This document shows, one piece after another, positions 1 to 11,700 of a DNA stretch of 64,000 bases. A program made the translations under genes and the position numbers. The notes below the pieces were generated by a model. The model saw nothing but the letters and a program-made list of their open reading frames with translations. It searched no databases and was not told the DNA's origin. Source of the stretch: Halichondria panicea. Its lineage: Eukaryota > Porifera > Demospongiae > Suberitida > Halichondriidae. The stretch covers positions 8,149,839 through 8,213,838 of the forward strand of contig NC_087379.1 of NCBI RefSeq assembly GCF_963675165.1, in the 5' to 3' direction. Within the stretch, counting starts at the first letter, position 1; every line of letters begins with the position of its first letter.

Positions 1-106
1 TGGGCTTATACTCAACAAGCAGGTTTAACAAGAGGGGCTTATACTCAACAAGCAGGTTTAACAAGATGGGCTTATACTCAACAAGCAGGTTTAACGAGAA
101 CTAGAG
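1..106. repeat. 33-bp minisatellite at left edge
   Basis: About three direct copies of a 33-base unit (core GGCTTATACTCAACAAGCAG) fill the left edge. Copy starts near 3, 36 and 69 show the period. The array lies just downstream of the donor of the last visible RhoGEF exon, so it sits in an intron of that gene and continues out of the window. Confidence 0.9.
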
Positions 107-112
107 ACTTAC

Positions 113-3100
113 TCGTTCTGTGCTATGAAGAGATACTTGGCGCACTGGTTGTAGGCATTGGACAGTAAGATCACGAGGAAGGCATGTTTCTCCACTGCCT
201 GAGATACTGCCCACGTTGCCCTGGAAACAGACTCGGCTTCTTTGAACATACTTTTCTCGAAATTGACACTGCGATGAGACTCAATCCACTCGACCTCCAC
301 CAGAGCTCTGGAGGCGTGGTCAATCACCTTGTAGGAGAAGTCACCTTTGGGACTGAGGGGCGGGGGAAGATGGTTGTCATGATACTGTATAGCGTGTATA
401 GTTCCAGACTATAAAATGTTTGTGGTTTTCGCTGATTTTCGCTGATAAGCATCTACCGGGAACATCTATACTCATGAATTTAATATCTGCTGTAGAAAGG
501 CTGCTATTCAGCACGAAAATTAAATCCGAAAACCTTTCTAACAGCCAATCCACCAAAGCGAACTATACTAGATACAGAGATAATTGACAACAGTGGCATG
601 TACCACTAACTGCAACACCAGCATAAACAATGGGCTGTACTAGACAGCAAGTAACCCTCACTACAAGCACTACATACACTATGTACAACTATCTAACCAC
701 TTTAGTATCTACCATCACTACAGTCTGCTACACTACACTATGACCACCACAGACTGCAACTGTAAAACCCGCAAACAAATCTACCTGTGAAAATGTGTCA
801 CCTTAAGGTATATGGTAATGGCTCCTATACATGCAATACTATATGAAAAAGTATCGGATCTAAAAGGATAAGAATATTAGTTGCTGTTGATTACAGGGGC
901 ACAGGGAACTCACTCTTTTTTCTTCTTGGTAATGATGACATAGTCAGTGAATACGAAAACGTAGAGAGATGTCTTCTTGACCTTGATCTTGCCGAGTAGC
1001 TTCTGCTCCACCTGCAGTTCCACCAGGTTCCCCTTCCTCTCAAGCTGGCGGGAGGCAGACACCAGAGGGAACGGCTTCAGTTTACCAAAGTCCAATCGTT
1101 GGTGGATCTCGACCAGCTGTTCAGTACGTTCCATTTTACGAGCCCCGTCATTGCATGATGTCACCAACTACAGGGAAGGGGGTAGTCAGTATATGGACCA
1201 ACTCAACTACAGGGGAGGGGGGTAGTCACTATATGGACCAACTCAACTACAGGGGAGAGGGGTAGTCAGTATATGGACCAACTCAACTACAGGGAGGGGG
1301 GTAGTCAGTATATGGACCAACTCAACTACAGGGAGGGGGGTAGTCAGTATATGGACCAACTCAACTACAGGGGAGGGTAGGTAGTCAGTATATGGACCAA
1401 CTCAACTACAGGGGAGGGTAGGTGGACCAACTCAACTACAGGGAGGGGGGTAGTCAGTAGAGGGTAGGTAGTCAGTATATGGACCAACTCAACTACAGGG
1501 GAGGGTAGGTAGTCAGTATATGGACCAACTCAACTACAGGGAGGGGGGTAGTCAGTATATGGACCAACTCAACTACAGGGAGGGGGGTAGTCAGTATATG
1601 AACCAACTCAACTACAGGGGAGGGTAGGTAGTCAGTATATGAACCAACTCAACTACAGGGGAGGGTAGGTAGTCAGTATATGGACCAACTCAACTACAGG
1701 GGAGAGGGGTAGTCCTACAACATGTACTGTAAGCTAAGCATTGTGGTTGTTGAGAGGCTAGAGTAGGCAGTCTAAGAAATCATCTAGCCAATAGTCAGCT
1801 GTGCATGGGATGCAATTAGAAAATTATACATCGTGTGAAGTAGTGACTTTGGTTGGTAAAGGCATCCCAGTAATAGCTGTACTCTCACCTTCTGTACTGT
1901 TCTGAGTGTTCTCTCTATGACATGATGGTCTGGGTGGTCCAGGGGGGTGCGATTTAGGATGGCCAGCACTAGTAGAGGCAGTCGCGTGATCCGCTGCATC
2001 GGGAGGAGTAGGAATGATTGCACGTTGAGGGCCTGACAGATCTTGTCCCTCTCTAACCGGCGGAGATAGTCCCGGAACATCATGTTGTTCTCACTGTACG
2101 AGGACAGGACAGACATGAGTTATAGTGCTTGTGAAATGTTGTACAAGTCACTGCTCTTACAGCTACAGATAAGGTTTTCTATACAAGATTATGTCTTCAC
2201 TAGCTTGAGAAAGTGTCTGGATCAGATAGGCAGCTATCACAGATTGTTGCTACTACTGGAGTTACTCACAGGCACTCCTGCATCTCCCTGGTCTGGTACA
2301 CTTGGTTGGTGCAGTACTTGACATAGCATTCAAAATAGTTGCCAGCCTGTGGAGACAGTGATGGCATTACCATATACATGTAGCACAGTAGTCATGGGGA
2401 TACAGAGGAGGGGGGGATGTTGAATATAATTATTTCAGCAGCCATAACTTTAAATTAGTACCTTTGATCTAATTTCAAAAATTTTCTGATTTTCTGAAAG
2501 CTTAGAGAAAGACCTTTTAGATGATGTGTTTCAATCCAAAATTTCATCGGGGCCATAATTTGTCATTTTTCGGCCTTGGACCATGGGCTATTATTCATGG
2601 TATGGCCACAATTGGTAAATACTTTTATCGCTCAATATGAACTTTGATTACGTCATTTGAAAAGTATTTTTCTAAGCTTTCAGAAAATCAAAAAATTATT
2701 GAAATTGGATCCACGGACTTCAAGTTATGGCAGCTGGAAGAGTCCCCAAACCAAAGATCGTACTGGGAGGAAGTTGAACATCTTTCAACAGCCATAATTT
2801 GAGTACCGTTGATCCAATGTCAAAAATGTTATGATTTTCTGGAAGCTTAGAAAAAAACCTTTCAAATGATGTGTTTCAATCCAAATTTTCATCGGAGCCA
2901 TAATTTGTCATTTTTGGCCTCGGACCATGGGCTATAATCCATGGTACGGCTAAATTGGCAAATACTTTTATCTCTCAAATATAAACTTTGATGACACCAT
3001 TTGAAAGGTCTGCTTCTAAGCTTTCCGAAAATCATAAAATCGTTGAAATTGGAATCACGGACTTTAAGTTATGGCAGCTAAAACAGTCTCCATGGAATTT

Positions 3101-4133
3101 GGCAGAAATACCCGGTCACTTACAAATTCTAGGATGATGTCAGAGATGTTTCGCACGACTGCACTCTCTCTCTGTCGTCGTTGCAGCTTCTCCAGGAATC
3201 GTGCACTCACCTCTCGTACCTAAAGAGGGTAGGGCAAGGGGGCGGAGTCAGAATGGTAGAGACATACACAGACTAGGGCTTGCAAAACTACAGATTTTGG
3301 TTTTGTTGAGATTGCTAGATTTCGACCAATGACAGAATTTGTATCTACATGTAAGCACACCATTGAAAGTTAGTTTAAAAACTGGGACAATCTGAACACA
3401 AATTACGAGCTCTCAAAGATAGCTAACCGCAGCTGCTGCATATATACGTACCTCTCTGACATTGGAGAAGATGACGTGATGTTGTCGCTTGTCCAACACG
3501 CGTCTGCCCTCAGGAAGGTTAGGGTTCATCCCGGGGTCATCCATGAAGTGGTTGATGAGCACGTCCAGACTACGCAGGTAAGTAGCCTCCGATGTGATCA
3601 CCTCGTATATGGCCTGGAGGGAAATATGAAGAATATAAAAAATACATTATCTAGGTGCTGTCCACAGAGCCGGAGAAGAGACGTCCTCCTATTTTTAATT
3701 GCTAAAAACAACTTCAACTCTAGACTAATGTTACACTTACATTCACACGTATAAAAAGCTACACAGTGGTGCCAAACCTACCGGTTTTAACAACTCTTAA
3801 GCAAACAGACACCTCACTAAACAACTGCAAGTTAATGATGCATATAGCTGCTATAAAACCCCGCTCTCACGGTTAGCTCAGCAACCCACCTCCTGCAACT
3901 TCCTCTCTTCATCGCTGAGTAACTTGAGTACCCCACTGCTGATCACCTCAGGCTGCTCACACCAGAGTCTACGCTGGGACAGATGCCGTGCCACATCCAG
4001 CTGGTTACGTTTCCGTCCAATTGCATAGCCGTTACTCTGTTCCTTCTCCGAGGCAGTGGGTGGGGCTTCTCTGAGGAACTCTGCTGTGTTGATGTACTGG
4101 TAGAGCGGCTCTGCGTCCGGGTTCCTTTCATCG

Positions 4134-4185
<52 letters not shown>

Positions 4186-4567
4186 ATGTGTGCGTGTGTG
4201 TGTGTGGGGGGGGGGGGGGGGGTAACAGTTAGTTGTAGCAAACTATGTACAGTCTGGATGAGGGCTACAAACGAAAAAAGTTTTCTATCTAGACTGACTT
4301 GAATATCTTCGATGCATTTAAGAGTCCACATGCAGTGACAATAATGCTTTCACTACTTGTGTATTGTACTGCACTGCACTGTACTGCACTGCACTGTACT
4401 GCACTGTACTGTACTCTACCTTATCTTGCTTTTCTTTCTGTGTGTTGGTCTTCGAAGGACTGTACAGATCGTCTCTACTGGGCACCTTGGGCAGCCCTGA
4501 GTGGGAGGAGGGAGAGGGTACTAGTGATAATACTGTAGCTACATAACAACGGATAATAATTAGTTTA

Positions 4568-4616
<49 letters not shown>

Positions 4617-4636
4617 GTGTGTGTGTGTGTGCGTGC

Positions 4637-4693
<57 letters not shown>

Positions 4694-7600
4694 CGTGCGT
4701 GCGTGTGTGTGTGTGTGTGTGTGTGTGGGATACATAAAATGACTACCTAATGTACAACCTGTGTGTGTGGGGGGGGGGGGGGGGTACAAAGGCTAAACTG
4801 TGTGGGAGGTGCATTGCTCACCTAGCTGTGTGGGTGAGAGTGTGCTAGTCTCCTCCTCATCACTGGAGGAGCCCCCTCCCACCTGGTTAGGGGCACGAAT
4901 AGAGCGGTCCATCCTGTCATTCAGGTTATCCAGGGAAGAGGGACGATACAGGCCCTGCATAAGAGGAGAGGCCGGGGTTGTGAATTCTTACCCTGTTTAT
5001 CTAAACTTTACGTCAATAGCACAAGGTTACACAATAAGAGAGGCTATATACACTCTGATTCAGTGAAGGATACAAAGCTAACAACACTACTTTCAACTTC
5101 AGGGTTCATAAAGCAAGGTCACGGTATGCTGATGATTCGAACAACACAATACTGCTGATCAACAAATGAAATACTGTACTGTATTCATGGAAACCAACTC
5201 CCACCAGTACACTAGACAGACATAACATGAACAGCATTGCTGTACAGTATAACACAGTGTTGCAGTATTACATACAGAGAACAGTATACACAGTATTAAG
5301 TACAGTAGAACAGTATACACAGTACTGTATTACAGTACTCACATTTCTTGCCATGCTTGGGTCGAGAGTGGCTGGCTTCACGACAAACCTGTCCGACACT
5401 GACCTCCTGCATATCATAGATTGCCCTCTCTTGACTGAGAAGCTCTTGGCCTGTCGTCGTTGGACTTGAGGAGAGGAAAACTGCGGACGTGTCCAATTCT
5501 CACGGAGGTCTTCCACCGGTAGTGCTGGGATCTTGTTGGTCGAGTTGAACTTGAGAGTGGATGAACTGGTTTGACGGGTTACAGCCACCATCGTTATAGG
5601 AGAGACAGGTGGCTCTGGTGCTGGTACATCAGAGGGGCTGAATTTCGCAGACGAATTATCACTATCAAATGGTGAAGGGTCTTCAAAAATGTCAATTTCT
5701 TCGTAATTTCGTCTCGATGGTTTAACAACAGTTCTGGTGGGTGGGGCCCAGTTTGGCTTCTCCAGTGTGAGCTCCTTTGATTGGTCAGAGTATAAAGATC
5801 CAGCCCGGTCATCAAAAATATCCATCTCCTCGTAATTTCTGCGTGCACGAGCGTAGATTTTCTTCGGGGGGTCTGATGTTTCCTGGGCCCCAACCAATGG
5901 GCCGGAACTGCCGCTAGTCCCCAGTAGGGGGGAGGAGGTGGCCTTGAGTGTTATACTCTCAAGATTGCTTCTCTTTCGAGGGACGGGAACAGACGACAGC
6001 GAAGAATCGATTTCCTCTGAACCTACGGGAGGTCGCGGTGGAGCTCTTCGTGCTGCCATCGACGTCTTTTTCTTTAATTTAGAGTTTGTTGAATACTGGA
6101 CAGTGTCGCCATGACAATCACTCGGAGGTATCCTATTAGTGGGTGTGGTCTTTATCTCGGCGTATACATGACTAGCATCAAAGTCTTGACTATAATATTC
6201 TTCAATCGATTTTTCCGGAGCAATGTCGCAAATTTCATAATTTTCTTGTATAGTGTTAATTTGTGTTGTGTTCAAAATGCTGCTGTATATGCTCATCCTT
6301 TTGCCGCTGTGTGGGGGTACAGGAGGGGGCGGGGACTCTTCATCGACCTTTGACCTTCGAGGAACGGGCGGAGAGCTCGACTCTTCTTGCTGTTGCGGAG
6401 GATTTGGTGGTGGGCGTCTATTAGAACGATTCATTATCGGACTTGGAGTACGTCTATCCTTTGGGATGGGTACGTTAAGGTCGGTTAGTGGATCCTTTGA
6501 TCTTGGTGGAACAGGGGGCGGGGACGGTGACTGAATCCCATTGGTCAACGGTGGCACGAGTGGATCTGATTGGCTCCGATCTTTAACAATTGTCGGCTCT
6601 ATGTTAGGCGTCGGTTGTGCTTGCGTTTGCATCAATAGTAGCTCACGTTTCTCGACATCTTTTGGTGGTTTGGACGGTGGCAGCCCGGACAAAGAGGGGG
6701 TGCTCTGAGAGTGCTCCATACACAGCTGTGACGGCAGAAGATTATTAGACTGAGACTTCTTCTTTACAGCGGGTGAAACGTGAGGAGAATTAGAAGGAGA
6801 TTGGCTGGAGAGGGTTTCAGAAGATGAGGATGTTTTTGATTGTGTGTCTTCGGAGCCGGCAGACGTCGGTAGAGGTGAGAGTGCGTTATGTGTGGGTGGT
6901 GGTGATGGATCTTGTGGGGGCGGCTTTGGTCTGCCTGGTTTAGGAGAGACGGCAGGCTTGGTGGGAGGGGAAGTGGGTGTGGTTTGAACTGGCTCGCTCA
7001 CTCGTCGTGTTTTAGCTATCACTATCGGGGGAGGTGGTTTCTTCATGACTGACTCGCTGTGTATCTTCCTCAGTGATGGGGGGCTACACACAGGTCGAGG
7101 TTTAGTAGCTTCACCTGCACGGCAGAACAACATACATACATGCAATAACAAAAAGCTGCATTTTAGAGTACTAGAGTTAGCTCTGTAACTAGAGCTCAGG
7201 TGGTCTATTATTTCTGGTTTTCTGAAAGCTTAGAAGGAGCTTTTTCAGCTGAATAGAAATTTGAAATGGGCCATAATTTCTCATTATCGGAAAAAGAGGC
7301 CTCTCAGAAAATCAAATAATCGATATGATTGAACTAAAGTTATGAGCTATTTAGCGCTATTTAGCGCTAAAACTTACAAATCATTATTTAAGAAATTGAC
7401 CAACCACATATAATTACCCTCACCTGGCTTCCCACTCGTGGTCACTCCATTAGGGATGATAGTAGTCCTCTGTTGAGTGATAGTTGCCATGGCAGGCCGA
7501 GGTTTCACTTCTGGTTTAGGTTTAGCAGCAATAGGTGGTTTTGGTTTAGTAGGTACAGTCCCTTTGAGGCTGCCTCTATTTCGTGCAGGACTCTTCAGTT

Positions 7601-8773
7601 GTGTGGAGGCAATAGCAGTGTTCAATTTCCCAGACATTGGTGAGCTTTTGGTGAGATGCAGCGCTTTCTTAGCCGGGGGTGGGGCTTTGGATACAGTCTT
7701 GCTGTTGCTAAGGCCGGACAATAGAGTGGCTGGTTTCGGAGGAGGTCGTGGTACAATTCTCACCTCGCGAGCTCTCTTGGCTATTTCATCGCCGCTACTT
7801 TCAGAGTTTATTTGACGATGCTTTACCACCTCGATGAGGGGTTTAGACTGACCAATCCGATTGCTGCCGTCGTCGGTTGCCAAGATCCTCTCGTTCCCAG
7901 AAGTGTCCATATCCGAAGTTTCACTGGAAAAAGGAGCAGTCGATAAATCGGACTCAAATCTTCGATTTTTCCACAGATTTTCTCGGAAGTTGTCACGGAA
8001 ATCAGTATCACTAGTTTCGTTTGAGTCATGAACATTTTCGTCTGAGTTTGAATGTATGCTATCTTTACTGGACACTTGTAGCAGAGGTGGCGGGTCGTTT
8101 AAATCCGCCACATGATTGCTACTTTGGTTAACAAGAGACTCGGTCATGGCGCTGGGCTCTGCGGGGACGTCCTTGTGATTGGACGCTAACGAATTTGGAT
8201 TGGGGGTGACAGAGCGAGTGTCCTCGTATAAATCTTCGCTGTCGGAGTCTGCAATGTCTTCGTTGATATGCACTACTGCTCCTTCGTGAGAGGACAGTCC
8301 TTTTTCACTCGAGTCTGAAGAGCCGGGACCTGTGGGATGTGTGGGGAGGTGGCGAAGATTAGTAAAAGTATACACACTAAAAAATAAAAAACAATTGCAA
8401 AAAATCAATGCGCCCGATAAGGGACTTGAACCCTTGACCCTCAGATTAAAAGTCTGATGCTCTACCAACTGAGCTAACCGGGCTCACAGAAAACTATGCA
8501 ACTTCAGAGTTGATTCAACAACCTAATTCTCCCACACTTCTCCCACACTTCTGACAATGTACGCTATTTACAACATGTACATGTACTACTGACCTTGAGT
8601 TGTACTCTCCTGAGTGCTGAGGTCAGCAGAAGCGTGCTGGGCTAGTTTACTTGGCTTCTTGGCACGAGGTTTAGGACGTGACTTCCTAGAGGAGGCCCTC
8701 CTTCTAGAGACAGGTGTATTGGAGGGACTGGATTGAGGACTACCAGCACTGGGTAGGAGCATGTGCACACCAC
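113..8773 (-). CDS. Ephexin-type Rho guanine nucleotide exchange factor (DH-PH), C-terminus cut by the window edge
   Basis: Predicted exchange factor that loads GTP on Rho-family GTPases at the membrane or cytoskeleton. Exons in coding order: 8594-8773, 7424-8329, 5343-7114, 4822-4954, 4420-4496, 3890-4135, 3452-3613, 3124-3219, 2270-2346, 1889-2093, 914-1167, 113-352; all junction phases agree. The first three exons encode a long disordered, proline- and serine-rich region with many PxxP stretches (PPVPPRSK, PPVPRRSK) and three NYE-type tyrosine motifs. Exons 3890 to 1889 give the DH domain: PEVISSGVLKLLSDEE leads into AIYEVITSEATYLRSL, then LLPMQRITRLPLL. Exons 914-1167 and 113-352 give the start of the PH domain (GARKMER, LVSASR, FVFTDYVIITKKKK). 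This order and wording match the ephexin group (NGEF, ARHGEF16, ARHGEF26). The end of PH and any SH3 domain lie beyond the left edge. The upstream start is treated in the next entry. Confidence 0.9.
385..575. mobile_element. TATAGCG-type palindromic MITE, degraded copy
   Basis: Opens with CTGTATAGCGTGTATA and contains an AAATGTTTGTGGTTTTCGCTGA-like arm and AAGGCTGCTATT, the same layout as the elements at 44811-45207 and 53869-54059. It ends in an imperfect inverted copy near GCGAACTATAC. Non-autonomous and without coding capacity. It lies in the RhoGEF intron between exons 914-1167 and 113-352. Confidence 0.55.
1165..1712. repeat. 38-40 bp minisatellite that repeats the exon's 3' splice site
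   Basis: More than a dozen tandem copies of a unit containing CAACTACAGGG, GGTAGTCAGTATATGGACCA and AACT. The array starts at the high end of RhoGEF exon 914-1167 and fills most of the upstream intron (1168-1888). The real acceptor on the minus strand (CCCTGTAG followed by TTG) lies in the first unit, so each unit carries a near-identical decoy acceptor. Units vary slightly (GGGAGGGGGG, GGGGAGGGTAGG, GGGGAGAGGGG). There are no spacers, so it is not a CRISPR. Confidence 0.93.
2425..3110. repeat. Foldback repeat family A, two tandem units in a RhoGEF intron
   Basis: Two AT-rich units of about 350 bp. Each is a long imperfect hairpin. One arm reads GATTTTCTGAAAGCTTAGA and AGACCTTTTAGATGA-like; the other arm is its inverse (TTTCTAAGCTTTCAGAAAATC). 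The middle is near GGCCTTGGACCATGGGCTAT. Units are separated by AGTCCCCAAACCAAAGATCG. The same unit recurs at 23580-24250 and 63250-63910, and in weaker form at 7200-7375 and 32090-32340. No coding capacity. Confidence 0.85.
4136..4222. repeat. (TG)n microsatellite and G-run abutting a splice acceptor
   Basis: A TG run followed by about 16 G. On the coding (minus) strand it reads as a CA run ending in CACACAG directly at the acceptor of RhoGEF exon 3890-4135, so the microsatellite replaces a normal polypyrimidine tract. Confidence 0.95.
4362..4417. repeat. Short TACTGCAC tandem repeat next to a donor site
   Basis: Alternating TGTACTGCACTGCAC units lie directly beyond the donor of RhoGEF exon 4420-4496. 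A looser TACAGTA-rich stretch occupies the equivalent place beyond the next exon at about 5230-5342. Confidence 0.8.
4571..4785. repeat. (TG)n microsatellite with TGCG interruptions
   Basis: A long TG run with GTGC interruptions at about 4571-4728, then a spacer, then a G-run at about 4762-4784. It lies in the RhoGEF intron between exons 4822-4954 and 4420-4496. Confidence 0.95.
7200..7375. repeat. Foldback repeat family A, short diverged copy
   Basis: Contains TTTTCTGAAAGCTTAGA, GGGCCATAATTTCTCATTA and the inverse arm CTCAGAAAATCAAATAATCG. It is shorter and more diverged than the copies at 2425-3110. It lies in the RhoGEF intron between exons 7424-8329 and 5343-7114. Confidence 0.65.
8399..8404 (-). 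terminator. RNA polymerase III T-run behind the tRNA
   Basis: Six A on the plus strand give TTTTTT on the minus strand, six bases after the tRNA-Lys 3' end. This is a normal Pol III stop and suggests the tRNA gene is active. Confidence 0.8.
8411..8483 (-). tRNA. tRNA-Lys (anticodon UUU), intronless
   Basis: The 73-nt reverse complement folds as a complete cloverleaf. The acceptor stem GCCCGGT pairs with ATCGGGC (one G-U pair), with discriminator G. The D arm is GCTCAGTTGGTAGAGC. The anticodon stem TCAGA/TCTGA carries loop CTTTTAA with anticodon TTT. The T arm is AAGGGTTCAAGTCCCTT. A-box (TTAGCTCAGTTGG) and B-box (GGTTCAAGTCC) are intact and a T-run follows. It decodes AAA/AAG lysine codons. 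It sits within the RhoGEF intron 8330-8593, on the same strand as the host gene. Confidence 0.97.
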
Positions 8774-11700
8774 CTGAGGGGAGGGGGGTTCCCGGGTAAT
8801 CATCAAGCTATATATACACATCATGTGACACAGGGGATTATGCCTCAACCTAGTAAGGGATTACAAACAACGTGGAAACTATATACATATACTAGTTATG
8901 TACCTGTACATGAGCATACGTGTATGTGCCTGTGTGAAAAAATACGATCACAAAACACTAAAGGAAAGTTTGTTTTCGCTTAATTATTAAATTAGACAAT
9001 AAATACTACCAACTGCCATGCATATAGACATACACCGCAATACAGTAACCACGGCAACAACACAGGGGGTGGGGGCTCTCCATTACGCACTGCTATTGCA
9101 TGGATGCAAAAGATCTGACAAGCAATGTTTAGTATAATCCAAGCACGTACGGCGGTGATGTGTGTACATGCATTTGTATGATGTATAACAACATTACTCC
9201 TCCCACACACACAGTACATCAGAACACGGCAATCAGGCATTACCCAGCGGAATTAAAATTAATGGACCACTAAATTACCAATTTAAAAATGAAAGGACTA
9301 TAAATGTATAAAGTTTTAAAGTACAAAGTGAGGAATGAGATAGACAGTGAGTAGTGGCCAGGGACACAAAGGTCACATGGTTGTTTGATGTGTACAGCTG
9401 CACATAGCAACAAAGACTATACAAACCATCTCTACTAATACAGAGTGTGAGCAGGTACTATTAACAGCTAGTCACACAATGCCCACATCACATAAGCACT
9501 AGCTAGGTCAGGTATTGGATGGTGTGAACCATACAGCCATGGGAACACAGGTATCACTGTTACTACAGTGACATCTAACCCTCAATATTGGAATATTATT
9601 GGGACTGAATCAAAGAGGTACACTAAGAGCAACACACGCACACACTCCAAGAGCATTAGTTACCACGATGTAAACAACTCGTATTTGAGCATTTTCACTC
9701 TTAAAGAGTGAGCTTTAATCATGGCCTCTATTCAATGTTGAGAGGAGATAGCCAAAACCACACAATAAAACACATACCATCACCCACGGATATGCTTAAG
9801 AGTCCCTGTAAACAGTATTATACTCTCGAGACAACAAACAGAAAAAATGTGGACAAATTAACGGTAATTCTATCCAATTCTCATACTTATACGGTCGCCT
9901 AGCTAGTGTAAGTTGTTGCATTCTTATGACCCAACCTCATACTCCCTCTGACATATGCCCTGAGATAGGCCTGAGGGACTCCCATCCCAGCTGCTCCAGT
10001 ATGTACAAACATCCTGAGGCCATTACTACATGTATACTAAGGGACCCTGTTGTCTAGACCCTCACACAGGTAATGTGATTAAAGGCTATGTCATTAGATT
10101 AAGAGACAGGGTGGTGGATAGGGTTGGTGAAGTTACATTGCTGTATGGCAGGAGTGAATTGGTTGTAACAAGAGATGGGATGCTTAGGGAGGAGGATGTT
10201 CAACGACAATATTAATAAATAGAGCTACAGTACAGACACTGTCAGAGATATCAAATGTACAGTCAGACACACTGGCAGTGATTCAGTTTGATAATACAGG
10301 GAACAATTACTCGTTTCCACTGACAGTTATTTATTGAAACAGTAATAATTATGGTCAACATAGACTCAGGTGCTGTGTGGTTTTAGCTAGCTAGCTGCAA
10401 GGTTTCCCCGAGGCGTAGGCTAGTGCAGGGATAAGGCCTCCCATCCCACAATATCACACACAGCAGCTGCACGGACTGACTGACTGACTGACAGAGCTAG
10501 TATACCTGTGATAGATGTCTTGAGGTAGACAAATGGAGCACGGATGCGTCTTCTCAACATGGCAGCTACTTTAATATGCTATGCAAACTTGTACACTATG
10601 CAAACAAACAGACTGGAGTGTATTTAATAAACAGCTAGCTAACTTTCTTCTAAAACACTCTTTTGGCACTGATTCTGAAGTTGCTGTGTATATATAGACC
10701 ATAGGTACACAGCTCATCAGCATACTGCCAAATCCTCCACTCTCACCTTTGCATTGATTTTGTATGGCAACCAATGATATTAAACTGAAGTCCTTGCCAA
10801 GACCGGCTATTCAGCTCCAAAGTAACTGTCTGTACTAGTAGCAGACCAAAGGCTTGTTGTAGGTGGTATACTTGTAACTTCAGCTAGCTAGCTCTACGTG
10901 TTTAGTTATTCTTTGGTTGGCTCTATGGCTTCTGCAGAGTTGATGAATGGCTGCTAATTTGTGAGACAGGAAGAGCAATCATCTATGAATATCATCATCA
11001 CCTTACTTGCAAACTGTACATTAAATATGGACACCACCCTAGAAGCCCCCATATGCTAGAAGCCACCATAATTATGCTAGAAGCTAGCTCTCCAGTCATC
11101 AGTGGGTCAACAGGAAGACTAATGTCGCAACTGTATACCTGCAGCATGATTTATTTTATGTTGGAGCATAAACTATTAATGTTGACGATGTACATGTACT
11201 GTGTGCACACAAAAATACCACATCAAAAGTAACCTCACTTCCTCCCTCAGCAATATACACATTCGACAGTGCACTGAATAAACTCTTTCATCACTTGAAG
11301 TGCAGTAGCTCTAATGACTTGTGTGGGCGGTAGTTTAATCCAGCACTTAGAGCATAAGCCTCAACAAAGCTAGGTCTAAGAGGTACGACGGGTGCCTGTC
11401 TGCATATACAAGCACTAGCACTAAAGTGGGCGGCAGAGGCTGTTATGGTTCTGAATACATAGATCTATATGAACACATGTGGCCACAATTACAATATGCT
11501 GTCTACCTCATATGAGCAGCAACCTTACTCAATAACAAACAAACCGTTGGCCTATCACACATATTTAATAACAATATATCTGTGTCTACAAAAGTTGAGA
11601 CAGACATGTCAATAGATTGTTAGGGACTTTCATTCTATCAATCACAGATATGATGATAAATTATATACACAATCTCTATGGAGGCAATTTGCCACCCTCA

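Noticed and set aside
1165-1712. Possible CRISPR-like array
   Set aside because: Units are contiguous without unique spacers, the sequence is eukaryotic intron, and no cas genes exist; it is a minisatellite.
10030-10215. Plus-strand frame of 61 codons (MYTKGPCCLDPHTG...)
   Set aside because: No family resemblance, no matching splice sites, and it lies in the probable RhoGEF intron; not reported as a gene.
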